64,000 nucleotides of DNA from Ahaetulla prasina (GCF_028640845.1 NC_080548.1:4086314-4150313), one strand, 5' to 3'; numbered from the stretch's first letter, positions 42,891-55,303 are shown. Numbers and translations: made by a program. Notes: a model not told the origin generated them from the sequence alone.

Positions 42891-44369
42891 TCAAAATTAT
42901 GGGCCTATCAGTGAAGAGAAGCAGAATTCCAGACTCAACCTGAAGATCTGGTGGTTCCAGACAGGTGTTTGTTAGGGTGTTGGTCTGACTCTTGAGAACT
43001 ACGGTTTTCAGATGATGAAGGAAGATAAGGCCAGAAAAGTTCCCTCTCTTTCCCTCAAACAGCTCTAGGGACTTCTGCCACCTGACAGCAACAGATAGCA
43101 TGGGAATGGAGCCGTTCAGAGCACTCCTGCAGTTTCTTCTGGCAGACCAAGGTTTCAGAGGTTCGAGCTACGAAGGTTCCTCTAGCAACTGCCTCCAAAT
43201 CAGTACAAAACCAGTTTTCTTCCCTTTCTCTGGCTTCTCCCTCTTCACAATGGAGACTCACTCTCTTGGCACGTGCAGTGATTTTAACCAAAAGGCTGAA
43301 AGTAGGGGAATAAAGCAGTGCAGCAATCCGGTCTCAAGACCCCCAAGCACTGATGGCTTGAAAAGTAAACCAAATACTCTCTATGCTTCATGCCGTTCTG
43401 TTCTCCTTGCCTTACCAACAGTTTGTTCATAAATGAATGGAGCCCCAGTACCAGGTGTCAGCTCCAGCAAGAAACTGCAATGCTGGTAAACCCAAGAGGT
43501 ACTGAAAAGAGCAGCAGATGTAAGGCACCCGGGACCTTCCTGGAGGTAACTGGGTGAGAAGGTTGCTTCTGCCAGCAGCAGCCACTGCTCTCTCTATGTG
43601 TGTGTGGGTGTGTGGGTGTGTGGGTGTGGGTGTTTGTGTGTGTGTGATCTGCCCGCCCTTCCTCTGGCAAGCGGCTTCTCAAAGGCGCGGCTCCCTTTGC
43701 CTGTGTGTGTCCTGAACTCATCTGCCAAGGGCTGCATGAGGATCGGAGATTCCCACAGGACAGACGCTGCTGAACTGTAACCAGAGGCTCCCTGCATATT
43801 TCAGCGGGGTGAAAATCAAGTTTCAGGATTTCAGGAATCCAGCTCAGTCGTGGCCATGAACTCCAGTCCCTTAGAAAAGGGGCTTTCTTGCTATGCTTTG
43901 CCCATATTTACCTCAAAGAAAGTGAGAAACAAAACGGTCCTGTGTTGGGGAAGAGTAGTTGCCTTAGTCAGAAAAGAAGTTGAGTGACAGAAGCAACTGA
44001 TTTTGCTCTCTTTTGCCCCGGGGAGAAGAGGAGGAAAAATCCAGTGGGATCCCGGCTCTCTCTGGCAAACTCCCCCAGCATCTGGGCACACCAGATGGAC
44101 TTCACACATCATGTTTAACTAGCTCAGTTAAAGCTGCACTCACGTGCGTTGGTTTTGTGGATTAGCTTAATGTGTTATGGAAATAATTTTAGATCACGGA
44201 AGGTCATCCTATTGTCTGAACCCAGTTGCAGTGCTTGTGAATTGGGTTTTCTGAGTGTTTGTGCCACACTCAGTCTCATTCCTGGGATGGAAATTGCATG
44301 GCACTTTCTGTGCAGCTGGGTAGTCTGGGAGCCATTGAAGGATTAAGGAACCCCCATCTCCTTATCTTC
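42891..44369. other. Unassigned DNA with (GT)-rich tract
   Basis: A GTGTGGGT-type low-complexity run lies at 43596-43648. Short frames on both strands show no domain and no splice structure that I can defend. Confidence 0.35.
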
Positions 44370-44515
44370 AGAATTTGTGGGTGCTCCTTCACTGGAGGTT
44401 TTTAAGAAGAGATCAGAGAGCCATTGGTCTGAAATGGTATAGGGCTTCCTCCTTAGGCAGGAGGTTAGACTAGAAGATCTCCAAGCTCCCTTCCAACTCT
44501 GTTATTCTGTTATTC
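44370..44515 (+). mobile_element. CR1 3' end
   Basis: Begins 'tgggtgctccttcactgg' and ends 'gactagaagatctccaag', then a short ATTCTGTT-type tail. Confidence 0.75.
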
Positions 44516-45008
44516 TATCCTGTTATTTTTCCTAGAGTATGCCATTACAGGCCTATATGACTTCTTGTGCATATCTGTTCATCTAGAGTTATTTTTGTTT
44601 GATGCATTCTGACTCAAGATTCATGGTTGACTTTTATTTATGCATTTGTTTTATTAAAACATTTATCCACCCACCTATCTTATAACCAACTCTGGCAGCT
44701 CCATCTTTCCGCTCACCTCCCATGGTTCCCTGTGGCTTCCTCTCCTCCCTCTTTCACTCTCTACACAGCCATTTTGACTTTCCTACCACATGGAAAGCTG
44801 TGTCCTTCTTAAATATGTTATTTTATATCACTTGGTGGTGATTTTTTACCAGAAAGCTGCCAACAGCATGCAATATCAAATAATAAATCATAGAAAGCCA
44901 TGGAAATATAAACACCGATAATAAGCCATCCTAACCACAACAACCCTTTCATGGATCACTGCCTTGTTGTGGCGAAGAAACTTCTGCAGCACAATGAAGC
45001 TATGAGCT

Positions 45009-47118
45009 ATGCCATGCAGGGACACCCAATACAGACAGGTCATAGCAGAGAGTTCTGACAAAACGTCATCCACTGGAGAAGGAAATGGCAACCCACTCCA
45101 GTATCTTTGCCATGAAAACCCCATGGACAGTACAAAAAGGGAAAAAGATATGACGCCGGAAGATGAGCCCCTCAGGTCAGAAGGTGTCCAATATGCTACT
45201 GGGGAAGAGCAGAGGGCTAGTACTAGTAGCGCCAGAAAGAATGAAGCGACTGGGCCAAAGCCAAAAGGACACTCAGCTGTGGATGTATCTGGTGGTGAAA
45301 GGAAAGTCCGATGCTGTAAAGATTTTTTCTCCATAGGAACCTGGAATGTAAGATCCATGAATCAACATCTTAGGAATCAGTGAACTAAAATGGACAGGAA
45401 TGGGTGAATTTAATTCAGATGACCATCAGGTATACTACTGCAGGCAAGAATCCCTCAGAAGAAATGGAGTAGCCATCCTAGTCAATAAAAGAATAGGAAA
45501 AGTAGTACTGGGATACAATCCCCAAAATGACAGAATGATCTCAGTTCAAATCCAAGGCAAACCATTCAACATCACAGTAGTCCAAGTCTACACCCCAACC
45601 AGTGGTGCTAAAGAGGCTGAAGTTGACCAGTTCTATGAAGACCTATACCACCTTCTAGAATTAACACCAAAAAATGATGTCCTTATCATCATGGGGGATT
45701 GGAATGCTAAAATAGGAAGTCAAAAGATAGCCAGAATAACAGGCAAGTTTGATCTTGGAGTACAAAATGAGGCCGGGCATAGGCTGGTAGAATTTTGTCA
45801 AGAGAATATGATGGTCATAGCAAACACTCTTTTCCAACCAAGAGACGTCTCTACACATGGACATCACCAGATAGTCAACACAGAAATCAGATTGACTCTG
45901 CAGCCAAAGATGGAGAAGCGCTATACAGTCAGTAAAAACAAAACCAGGAGCTGACTGTGGCTCAGATCATGAGCTTCTCATGGCAAAATTTAGGCTTAAA
46001 TTGAAGGAAGTAGGGGAAAGCACTAGGCCACTCGGGTATGAACTAAATCATATCCCTGATGAATATACAGTAGAGGTAACGAATAGATTTAGGGAATTAG
46101 ATCTGATAGACAGAGTGCCTGTAGAACTATGGACGGAGGTTTGCAACATTGTACAAGAGGTAGCAACTAAAACCATCCCAAATTGTGGCAAGTTCTCAAA
46201 GAGATGGAAGTACCAGACCATCTTATTTGTCTCTTGAAAAACCTATATGTGGGTCAAGAAGCAACAGTGATAACTGGACACAGAACCACCGATTGGTTCA
46301 AAATTAAGAAAGGAGTTTGGCAAGGCTGTATACTGTCGCCCTGCCTATTTAATTTACATGCAGAGCACATCATGAGAAAGGCAAGGCTAGATGAATCACA
46401 AAAATCACAAGATTGCCAGGAGAAATATCAACAACCTCAGATATGCAGATGATACCACTCTAATGGCAGAAAGTGAAAAGGAACTAAAGAGCCTTCTGAT
46501 GTGGGTGAAGGAGGAGAGTGCAAAAGTTGCCTTGAAACTCAACATAACTAACATAACTAACAACATAAAATAACTAAGATCATGGCCCCCGGCCCTCTCA
46601 ATTCCTGGCAAATAGATGGGGAAGAAATGGAGGTAGTGACAGATTTTATTTTCCTGGGCTCCAAGATCACTGCAGATCTTGGGGGGACTACAGACAAGAA
46701 ATTAAAAGACGCTTGCTCCTGGGGAGGAAAGCTATGGCAAAGTTAGACAGTATACTAAAAAGCAGAATCACCTTGCCAACAAAAGTGCGTATAGTCAAGG
46801 CTATGGTTTTCCCAGTTGCAATGTATGGTTATGAAAGTTGGACCATAAGAAAGGCTGAGCACCAAAGAATTGAGGCCTTTGAACTCTGGTGCTGGAGAAG
46901 ACTCCTGCGAGTCCCTTGGACTGCAAGGCGATCAAACCAGTCAGTTCTAGAGGAGATCAACCCTAACTGACTGCTCTTTAGAAGGCCAGATTCTGAAGAT
47001 GAAACTGAAATACTTTGGCCACTTAATGAGAAGGAAGGACTCACTGGAGAAGAGCCTAATGCTAGGAACGATTGAGGGCAAAAGAAGAAGGGGACGCCAG
47101 AGAATCAGGTGGCTGGAT
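45009..47118 (+). pseudogene. BovB polymerase, endonuclease-RT, with deletions and stops
   Basis: Segments in order: FFSIGTWNVRSMNQ (45327), a short deletion, SELKWTGMGEFNSDDH (45380), NITVVQVYTPTSGAKEAE (45575), IIMGDWNAKIGSQ (45685) and SDHELL (45965). Then comes VEVTNRFRELDLIDRVP (46072), a large deletion removing early RT motifs, and LKNLYVGQEATVITGHRTT (46235). The rest is GVWQGCILSPCLFNL (46315), NNLRYADDTTLMAESEKEL (46430), PTKVRIVKAMVFPVAMYGYE (46780) and WCWRRLLRVPWTARRSNQS (46895). It would encode a target-priming endonuclease/reverse transcriptase. Several stops and shifts, including one at about 45372, disable it. Confidence 0.88.
47111..47118 (+). repeat. 8-bp target-site duplication (left) of hAT-like element
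   Basis: GGCTGGAT, identical to 49453-49460. Joining across restores the BovB reading (RWLD followed by the C-terminal tail). Confidence 0.88.
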
Positions 47119-48404
47119 CAGGGGTGAAATGCTACTGGTTCAAGCGAAGCAGTAGTGGAAATTGGGGTTGGTTCGCCAAACTGGTAGCGATCGCTGGCTG
47201 ACCGTGCCCCCAAACTTGTCCATGGCCCGCAGTCCTGCCATGCTTCCCTGCCTTCCACGTGGCCTTCCCAGCATCCCCGTGGCCAGCTAGCAAAAGCAGG
47301 CAAGCAGAAGGCCACATGGAAGGCAGGCAAGCATGGCAGGGCTGTGGGGAAAGACACAGCAGCTGCACTGGGGCTGAGAGGAGCTGCGGCACCGGAGAGG
47401 AGTGGGCTCAACAAAAAGGGACCAGACATGGCATGGTCAGACAAATAAAGAAGGGGAGGGGGAGCCCCGTGACAATCCGGGTCTGTTAGAGCCTTTTTAT
47501 TCTCCTGCTGCAAAAACTCCCCACAATACATTTGCCCGAAACGCCTCTTGCATCTTTCAGAAGCGATTGGGGGAGCGGGAAGGGGGAGAGCACCTAGGAA
47601 AGACCAAGAGACCCAGTCACCCCCTCCCTCCCTCCTCCCCCCACTTTCTCCTGTCTGACTGGCAAGAAACAGGGCATGGACAGCTGCCACCGTGCTATTC
47701 TACCTCCTCTGCAAAACTGCTCCACTTCTCCGCTTACCTCCAGAGCCCCAATGTAATGCCCACAGCTTGCTCAGGGCAGACCACAGTGGCTGCAAGCCCG
47801 AGATGCTACTCGGGGTGGGGGGAGGGGGCGTGGGACTGAGTTCATTTTGCAAGCTTGCCTGAAGTTTGCAACTTTGCACAGCCTTTGGGGCTTTTGTGCA
47901 GCAAGCCCCGTCTTCCTCGTCCTCCTTCGCAGCTCTAATATGGGTCTTTAATTCACGAGGAAGGAAGAGAAACCCTTCCCATCCTACCCGAGGACCGATT
48001 AGATTTTCTTGTTGCCTTTGCGTGGGAGTTGCTTCCCACTGGCCCGGTGACCCTTGGAGACACAACCATTGCGCTGGGGCTGAGAGGGGCCACTCGCTGC
48101 TAGAGCTGAGACTGCTGCTCCGCTGGGGTGTGCATGGGCAGATGCAAGGCCGACACTGGCAGTGGGGAAGGGAGACCCGCTGCACTTGGCCAAAGAGCCG
48201 CCTCGGGGGAACATGGCGAGGCTCGCTTGCCTTTTGGGCCTAGTACGCTCGGCTTCCTCAGGGCCTTTGGGCGACTGCCACCCACTTGCCTTCCCCTCTG
48301 CCTGCATGCAGCACATGATGGGGGACACGCCACTTCTGGGCCGGGCCGCCCACCTTCCCGGAGCACCTTCTTCCTTCTCCCGCAGCAATCGCTACTCAGA
48401 CCAG

Positions 48405-48407
<3 letters not shown>

Positions 48408-48439
<32 letters not shown>

Positions 48440-48448
48440 GGGGGGGGA

Positions 48449-48528
<80 letters not shown>

Positions 48529-48740
48529 GAAAGGAGGGAGGGAGGGAGGGAGGGATAAAGGAAGAAGGAAAGAAGGAAGGAAGGAAGGAAGGAAGGAAGG
48601 AAGGAAGGAAGGAAGGAAGGAAGAAAGAAAGAAAGAGGAAGAAAGAAAGAGAAAGAGAGAGAGACAAAGAAAGGAAGAGAAAGAGACAAAGAAAGAAAAA
48701 GAAAGAAAGAAAGAAGGGAAAGGAAGGAAGGAAGGAAGGA

Positions 48741-48796
<56 letters not shown>

Positions 48797-49035
48797 GAAA
48801 GGAAGGAAGGAAGGAAGGAAGGAAGGAAGGAAGGAAGGAAGGAAGGAAGGAAGGAAGGAAGGAAGGAAGGAAGGAAGGAAGAGAGAAAGCACGAAAGAGG
48901 AAGAAAGAAAGAGAAAGAGAAAGAGAGAGAGAGACAAAGAAAGGAAGAGAAAGAGACAAAGAAAGAAAAAGAAAGAAAGAAAGAAAGAAAGAGAGGAAGA
49001 AGGGGAGAGAGAGAGAGAGAAAGAAGAGGAAGGAA
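48408..49035 (+). repeat. Purine microsatellite: (GT)n, (GA)n, (GAAA)n, (GGAA)n
   Basis: More than 600 bp of nearly unbroken purines on the plus strand, in alternating GAAA and GGAA blocks. Long apparent proteins of Lys/Glu or Ser/Phe/Leu repeats on both strands are by-products. Confidence 0.95.
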
Positions 49036-49078
49036 GCACCACAAACCTGGCACTACACGTGGCTTCAGAAGATGCAGT

Positions 49079-49165
49079 CTAGGGCTGGAAGGGATCTTGA
49101 AAGTCATCTAGTCCAACCCCCTGCTGCAGCAGGAAACCTTACATCGTCTGGATTATTTTGGTGCC
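49079..49165 (-). mobile_element. CR1 3' end scrap
   Basis: The block 'gggctggaagggatcttg' to 'gcagcaggaaacc' is the inverted CR1 terminus. Confidence 0.55.
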
Positions 49166-49237
49166 TCTAACAGAGAGGAAAATTGCCAGAAAGGAGAAGG
49201 AGTTTACTAGGATGAGGCTGCCATGCAGAGGAAGGCA

Positions 49238-49330
49238 GAGATAGTCCTTGACTTATGACCACAATTGAGCCCAAAATTTTCGTTGCTAAGCAAGAGCGTT
49301 GTTAAGTGAGTTTCACCACATTTTACTCAA
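49238..49330. mobile_element. Terminal scrap of the 'ACAGGTAGTCC' MITE family
   Basis: It reads 'tagtccttgacttatgacc' and then 'aattgagcccaaaatttt', matching the family end. Confidence 0.6.
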
Positions 49331-49452
49331 TCCATGACATCTCCTGGCTCTAACAGTGAGTGATGTGAATGACTTCAAGTTGGCCATGCCCATCCGGTCA
49401 CATGACCACAAAGCCAAGCCACACCCACAAAGCCTCACCCACAGAACCACTG

Positions 49453-49460
49453 GGCTGGAT
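49453..49460 (+). repeat. 8-bp target-site duplication (right) of hAT-like element
   Basis: GGCTGGAT, identical to 47111-47118. Confidence 0.88.
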
Positions 49461-49749
49461 GGAGACACTGGCGCAGTCAACATGAGCTTAAATGGTCTCC
49501 AAGGGATGGCAGAGGACAAGAAGGCCTGGAGAAAAGTTGTCCGTGGGGTCACGATGGGTCGGACATGATTTCACAACTAACAACAAATCACAACAAAACG
49601 ATGAAACACTGAAAACAATTTAAATCACTGAGTGTAAAGATGTGCTTAAATATATAGCACTTTTCTTTAAAAAAAATGGGACATGGCTGATAACTCTAAG
49701 CAAAATGCATTCCACAGTTTCAGAGTCACAGAAGAAAAAATCTCACTGA

Positions 49750-50321
49750 ATCATTTGGTTCTGCAACCCAACAAGAAAGACACAGACTTCAGAGGATAAT
49801 TAGAACTGCAGAAAAAACAATGGCTACCAACCTGCCTTCCATGGAGGACCTGTATACTGCACAAATCAAGATGAGGGCCATGAAAATATTTACAGATCCC
49901 TCACATCCTGGACATAAACTGTTTCAACTCCTACCCTCAAAACGACGCTATAGAGCACTACACACCAGAACAACTAGACACAGGAACAGTTTTTTCCCAA
50001 AGGCCATCACTCTGCTAAACAAATAATTCCCTCAACACTGTCAAACTATATACTAAATCTACACTACTATTAATCTTCTCATCGTTTTCATAACCAATCT
50101 CTTTCCACTTATGACTGTATGACTGTAACTTTTTGTTGCTATCATTAAGGGTTAAATTGCAACCTATGACCATCATTTGTGTTGTAAATGTTGTACCTTT
50201 GATGAAGGTATTTTTTTTTCTTTTATGTACACTGAGAGCATATGCATCAAAACAATTTCCTTGTGTGTCCAATCACACTTGGCCAATAAAAATTCTATTC
50301 TATTCTATTCTATTTGTTTTT
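49750..50321 (+). mobile_element. Snake1-type LINE 3' end with ATTCT tail
   Basis: The C-terminal frame (FTDPSHPGHKLFQLLPSKRR) ends at a TAA at about 50026. The 3' UTR then runs to 'ggccaataaaaattc' and ATTCT repeats (50293-50315). It is 5' truncated. Confidence 0.88.
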
Positions 50322-50490
50322 CAAGAAGGAGGAACCACTAGTTTACTTGTGGCTGGAGTTTCTCCCGCAATGGCTCCCTTTTGTCCTGAAATCCCCAAAT
50401 TGACTGCCCGAAGACTTTCAAGAATAATTCTTGGACATTCCCATTGAAAGCATCTCTCCTGCAGTCTTAATGATCAAAAAGGATTGTGTT

Positions 50491-50711
50491 CAGTGGTGGG
50501 TTGCTCCCGGTTCGATTCAGTTCTTGCAAACTGGTAGTAAAAGTGGCGGGAGGCTCCACCCACATGCCCAGACATCATAATGAATTATCTGCGCATGTGC
50601 AGAAGTGCACGTGTGCATGCGCAGAAGCACACACATGTGCATGAGCTAAGCGATAATGTGCGCATGCTCCTGTTGCGAACCGGTAGTAAAAGTAAGTAGA
50701 ACCCACCCTTG
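50491..50711. mobile_element. hAT-like MITE (221 bp)
   Basis: Left end CAGTGGTGGGTTGCTCCCGG; inverted right end CAAGGGTGGGTTCTACTTAC. Flanks ATTGTGTT (50483-50490) and ATTGTGAT (50712-50719) match at 7 of 8. The inside has 'gcgcatg' and 'gcacacac' repeats but no coding sequence. Confidence 0.85.
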
Positions 50712-50719
50712 ATTGTGAT

Positions 50720-52737
50720 GATTAGGACTCTCCAAAACTGAAGAGCAAAAGTGATTCTAGGGACTCAATGGGTGCACACTCACAGGATACACACTAAATC
50801 TGTTGGCAACATTCTTGTAACTACTGGAGTACATGAATATATCATCTATTAGTATAATGTTACATAACCCTTGAAAGAAGTTGCATTTTTGTGAGCTGCA
50901 CCACACTGACTCCAAAAAATATTACAGAAGATTAACAAAAAATAATTTGTAATAATCTCTTTCCATTGTGGTCACCTCAAACTCCAAGGACAACAGAAGG
51001 TTAAATGTCCCCTCTAGCTACAAAGCTGATATCTCAGAAGAAATCTCTTTTTTCCCCCAAAAAGAGCATTCATGGCAGTTTACAAGCTTAACTTTTTAGA
51101 GACAAACAGTACTTATTTTAAATTTATTTGCATCTCAAATTCTTCAGCCTCACCTATAATTGAACTCATATTAGTCACAGATACGTGCTGCATACTTGTT
51201 GCTAAAGCACAACGAGATGAATATCATCAGCTTATTGGCATCACCATCCTGTGAAATCCCAAATGAGTTTTTAGTGGCATCATTTAGATTTGTTATAACA
51301 TAGAGGACAAGATAATAAAACTATGTGGCCATCATAATCAGTGATAAATCACAATCTTCTAACACCTTTTTTGGATTCAGTCCAACAGAGAAGACTAAAA
51401 CAATATGTGCTTACTCTACACCATAATCCCGTGAAGAAGGATCCAATCCAGCTCCTGAACAGGTTATCACTAAAGAGCCTGAGATCTCAGCTGCCTACAG
51501 TTTATTTTCTATGAAATACCATCCCAGCCTTCCAATTACTAGATATGAAGGAAAGTCCCAATTTCTTCCATATATAACTGTAACAAAGCATCACCTGATT
51601 CATTCACCCACCGATATTATACATAAAGAATAATAGCCCTGAAGACTGTTTTTCTAGGAAAATACAAAGCGAAGGACATAGGGGGGCATGGAATGTGAAA
51701 ATTAGGGACACTTCCCTATATAATCATCAATAATTAAAAGTCTTGTTAAAGTATTGCAGGGTTCTGCTTCAGAAGAAAAGTAGCTATAGTGCATTTCATG
51801 GTTAATTCAGTGTCAATTAACCGATTGCAAACTTCCCTCAAGGTAAATCTTATTTGGAATGGAGAGGAAAAATCAAAAGCAGGTTGGCTTTAACAAGCTT
51901 GGGGTTCAATGCCTCACTCATCTCTAGCCACAGGCTTAGATTCCATGTCAATAGATATTCCTTTGCCATTTTGTCATGTCACTGATTTCTTGACATTCTT
52001 CTCTCTCTCATCCACCCACCCTCCGAAAATTTTCCTTGGGCAAGAATGATGTTCAGTCCAAAACGAGGTAGAGCTCACTTTACCATGAATTCCTCTTCTC
52101 TGCAAAAAGCCACCCAGGGATGTCTACTGTTTTCCCCTGGCCAAGCTGAGACCAGCAACTGCATATTTATTAAACAAGGGTTCATTTCAGCACCATGGCC
52201 AGATCCAGGGGGCAGGCAAAGGCCAAAGACTGCCCCAGGCCCTGCCTGGCAGGGGCTCCTGTTCCAAATCCTGTGGCTACATGTGGAAGATACAACAACA
52301 GAGTAGCTTCCAGGTCAAGTCAGTTAAATGAACATTTAGAGCTTGTTATCCTTCACAGAGAATATTTCCTTGCAATAAAACTTTCATGAGCAGAATGGAA
52401 GGAGGGGGGGGAGGACAGTTTGTCAAGTACCTTTACTTATTTTTTCCTCTTTTGGAACATTTTTTATCAGAGCTCAGGTGTGTGTGTGTGATGTATTTGC
52501 CTTATTATTACTGTTGTTGTTTAAGGTAAAAAGTAAACCAGGGCTGGCTGTGGAACTCAGGCAGAACCTCAAGCAGGGAGAAAAAGGAACTTAGAGATCC
52601 ACTGTGTTGGAGAAGTTGTGTGTCGGTGTGTGTGTGTATTATCCTTGTGAAACCTGAGCAGTTCCTAAATGTCGACTTCACGTTCATCTTTTCCCCTAAA
52701 AGGCAACTGTGTTCAAATAGAACTGATAAAGGGGAAT
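50720..52737. other. Unassigned, repeat-poor DNA
   Basis: About 2 kb without a repeat family or exon that I can support; the longest such stretch in the right half. Confidence 0.4.
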
Positions 52738-52739
52738 AG

Positions 52740-54083
52740 TGAATAGAATAGAATTTTATTGGCCAAGTGTGATTGGACACACAAGGAATTTGTCTTGGTG
52801 CATATGCTCTCAGTGTACATAAAAGAAAAGATCATCAAGAATCATAAGGTGCAACACTTAATGATAGTCATACGGTACAAATTTAACACTTAATGATACA
52901 ACACTTAATGGTAGTCATAGGGTACAAATAAGCATTCAGGAAACAATCAATATCAATATAAACCATAAGGATTGCCAGCAACAAAGTTACAGTCATACAG
53001 TCATAAGTGGAAAGAGATTGGTGATGGGAACGATGAGAAGATTAATAGTAGTGCAGATTCAGTAAATAGTTTGACAGTATTGAGGGAATTATTTGTTTAG
53101 CAGAGTGATGGCATTCGGGGAAAAACTGTTCTTGTGTCTAGTTGTTCTGGTGTTCAGTGCTCTAGAGCGTCATTTTGAGGGTAGGAGTTGACACAGTTTA
53201 TGTCCAGGATCTGAGGGATCTGTAAATATTTTCAAGGCCCTCTTCTTGATTCCTGTAGCATACAGGTCCTCAATGGAAGGCAGGTTGGTAGCAATTGTTT
53301 TTTCTGCAGTTCTAATTATTCTCTGTGTCTGTCTTGTTGGATTGCAGAATCGAACTAGACAGTTATAGAGGTGCAAATGACAGACTCAATAATTCCTCTA
53401 TAGAACTAGATCAGCAGCTTCTTGGGCAGTTTGAGCTTTCTGAGTTGGCGCAGAAAGAACATTCTTTGTTGTCCTTTTTTGATAATGTTTTTGATGTTAG
53501 TTGTCCATTTTAGATCATGCGATATGGTAGAACCTAGAAATGTGAAGGTTTCTACTGTTGATACTGTGTTGTCTAGTATTGTGAGAGGTGGAAGTATGGA
53601 AGGGTTTCCCTAAAGTCTACCACCATTTCTACAGTTTTGAGTGTGTTCAGCTCCAGATTGTTTTGGTCGCAGCACGAAGCTAGTCGTTCGACTCCTGTCT
53701 GTATGTGGATTCATCATTGTCTCAAATGAGACCAATCACTGTTGTGTCATCTGCGAACTTCAGTAGTTTAACAGATGGATCATTGGAGATGCAGTCATTG
53801 GTATACAGAGAGAAGTGGGGAGAGCACACAGCCTTTGGGGGGTCCTGTGCTAATTGTACAGGTATCTGATGTGATCCTGCTTAGCTTCACCTGCTGCTTC
53901 CTGTCCGTTAGGAAGCTTATGATCCACTTACAAGTGTGTTCAGGTACCTGTAGCTGGTTTAGCTTAGTTAGAAGAGTGTCTGGAATGATGGTATTGAATG
54001 CTGAACTAAAGTCTACAAAGAGGACCCTTGCATAGGTCTTTGGAGATTCAAGATGTTGTAGGATGTAGTGCAGAGTGGCAACC
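52740..54083 (-). mobile_element. Snake1-type LINE, 3' 1.3 kb, minus strand
   Basis: The tail is a short AATAG run (52740-52755), followed by the 3' UTR with a local duplication around 'acacttaatgata' (52850-52915). The coding end includes VLFVDFSSAFNTIIPDTLLT (about 54000) with the catalytic Asp retained. This uninterrupted copy shows the empty sites for the insertions in 1341-15830. Confidence 0.85.
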
Positions 54084-54129
54084 CAAAGTAAATAGAGAAA
54101 CACTTGGGAACACCTGATGGGCATAATGA

Positions 54130-54480
54130 ATTGTCAGTAAGCAGAACCAGTTCAATGATAGCTGAGAGTAGGAAGGACCTGCTGGATGCCCCTTTGGAGC
54201 CCTTTTCTGTGATCTTCAGCAAATCATGGAGGATGACCCAAAAGACTGGGGAAGAGCAAATGTTATTTCTAGCTTTGGGGCAGGGGGAATGGGGCAGGAT
54301 AACCTGGGGATCCACAGACTTCTCTCCTTGACAAAGATTCTAGGCAAAGCTCTGAAACAGACTGTTAAGCAGTTTGTGAGCAATTAGAAAAGTACCCTTG
54401 GTAAAAAAATGTTTATCCAGAACAAGCCATACTAAACCATCAGCTCTTCCAGGTCAGGAAACAGATTCCACAAGAAATAC
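54130..54480 (+). mobile_element. Decayed CR1 RT fragment
   Basis: A frame reads DDPKDWGRANVISSF, then SLTKILGKALKQTVKQF, following the CR1 RT pattern. No intact motif set. Confidence 0.45.
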
Positions 54481-55303
54481 TAGAAATCTCCTAAGCTGAG
54501 ACAGGTTCTAATAACAGAATCCTGAAAACCTGATTTTTTCCCCCTCCCTATTTTATTTTATTATTTTATTTATATAGCCACCCATCTCACTAGAGGCAGA
54601 GAAATCTTTTACTCCTAATCCATTCTGCCTGGATAATTTGGATCTTTGGATTTCATTTCCATGTAAATAAGTTATTCACAGGGCTTATTTTGATGGGGTG
54701 CAGGATACTATCATTCTGTATCATGTGAATATTTTACCTCTCTGAGAATTTGAAATGAAATTCTAATAAAATTTTTGCAGCAAATGTTACTTTCAGTCTA
54801 GTGAGGCTTTGTAAAAATATGTCATTTCTTTAAAAAAGCGGGTGTTTTTTAAAATGAACTAAACAAGACAGTGTTTATTATTATAACTTTATTTTCAAAA
54901 ATACAAGATTAGAAGATAAACAGAGATGAAAAAATGAAGAAAAAGCATCAAGAAAGAGAAAAAATAGAGGGCAAAAAGGTAAAGGAAGAAAAGATAAACA
55001 GAAAGAAAATGAGGCCTGACTTTCTCTGGTACAAAATGAATTTTAAAAAACCATCAATCTCTTATTCTAAGGTTAACATTTATCTATATAATTTCAATAA
55101 ACCTAATTCTAATTATTAAATCCCATTAATCAATACTTCATTTCTTTCAGTTTCTACAACAAATCCAAAAATGGTTTCCAAGTGGAAATAAATGAAGTCA
55201 AACTCTTTTCTTTAATCAAAGCTATCAATTTTGTCATCTGCACTAGTTCCATCAGCTTCAGCTCTCCCATTGTAGGTATTTGTAAGTCCTTCCACCTTTG
55301 AGC

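Larger units (their letters stand above)
47119..49452. mobile_element. 2.3-kb non-autonomous hAT-like element inside BovB
   Basis: The left end is CAGGGGTGAAATGCTACTGG and the right end, inverted, is CAGTGGTTCTGTGGGTG. The termini share only the first few bases, but a perfect 8-bp duplication brackets them, as expected for hAT. The interior is GC-rich DNA (47160-48400), a large purine microsatellite, a CR1 3' scrap (49079-49165), a MITE scrap (49238-49330) and TCACATGACCAC repeats. I find no transposase, so mobilisation would need a partner element. Confidence 0.8.
44935..49600 (+). mobile_element. BovB (RTE-clade) LINE, split by a hAT-like element
   Basis: The 5' part has the BovB landmark 'actggagaaggaaatggc'. 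Endonuclease and RT follow to 47118. The C-terminus resumes at 49461 after the 2.3-kb insertion (GLQGMAEDKKAWRKVV) and ends in an ACAAC-rich tail near 49600. BovB is known for horizontal transfer between squamates and ruminants. Confidence 0.9.

Noticed and set aside
43458..43797. His/Thr-rich frames
   Set aside because: They arise from the GT-rich repeat at 43596-43648.
45009..45383. Independent 124-codon gene
   Set aside because: It is the N-terminal part of the BovB polymerase, ending in the WNVRSM endonuclease motif.
47118..48388. Overlapping 100-190-codon frames in a GC-rich block, as a CpG-island gene
   Set aside because: Frames overlap on both strands, have no domain, and lie wholly inside a hAT-like insertion.
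48100..49111. Long open frames on both strands (over 300 codons) of Lys/Glu/Arg or Ser/Phe/Leu repeats
   Set aside because: They are translations of the purine microsatellite and have no non-repeat domain.
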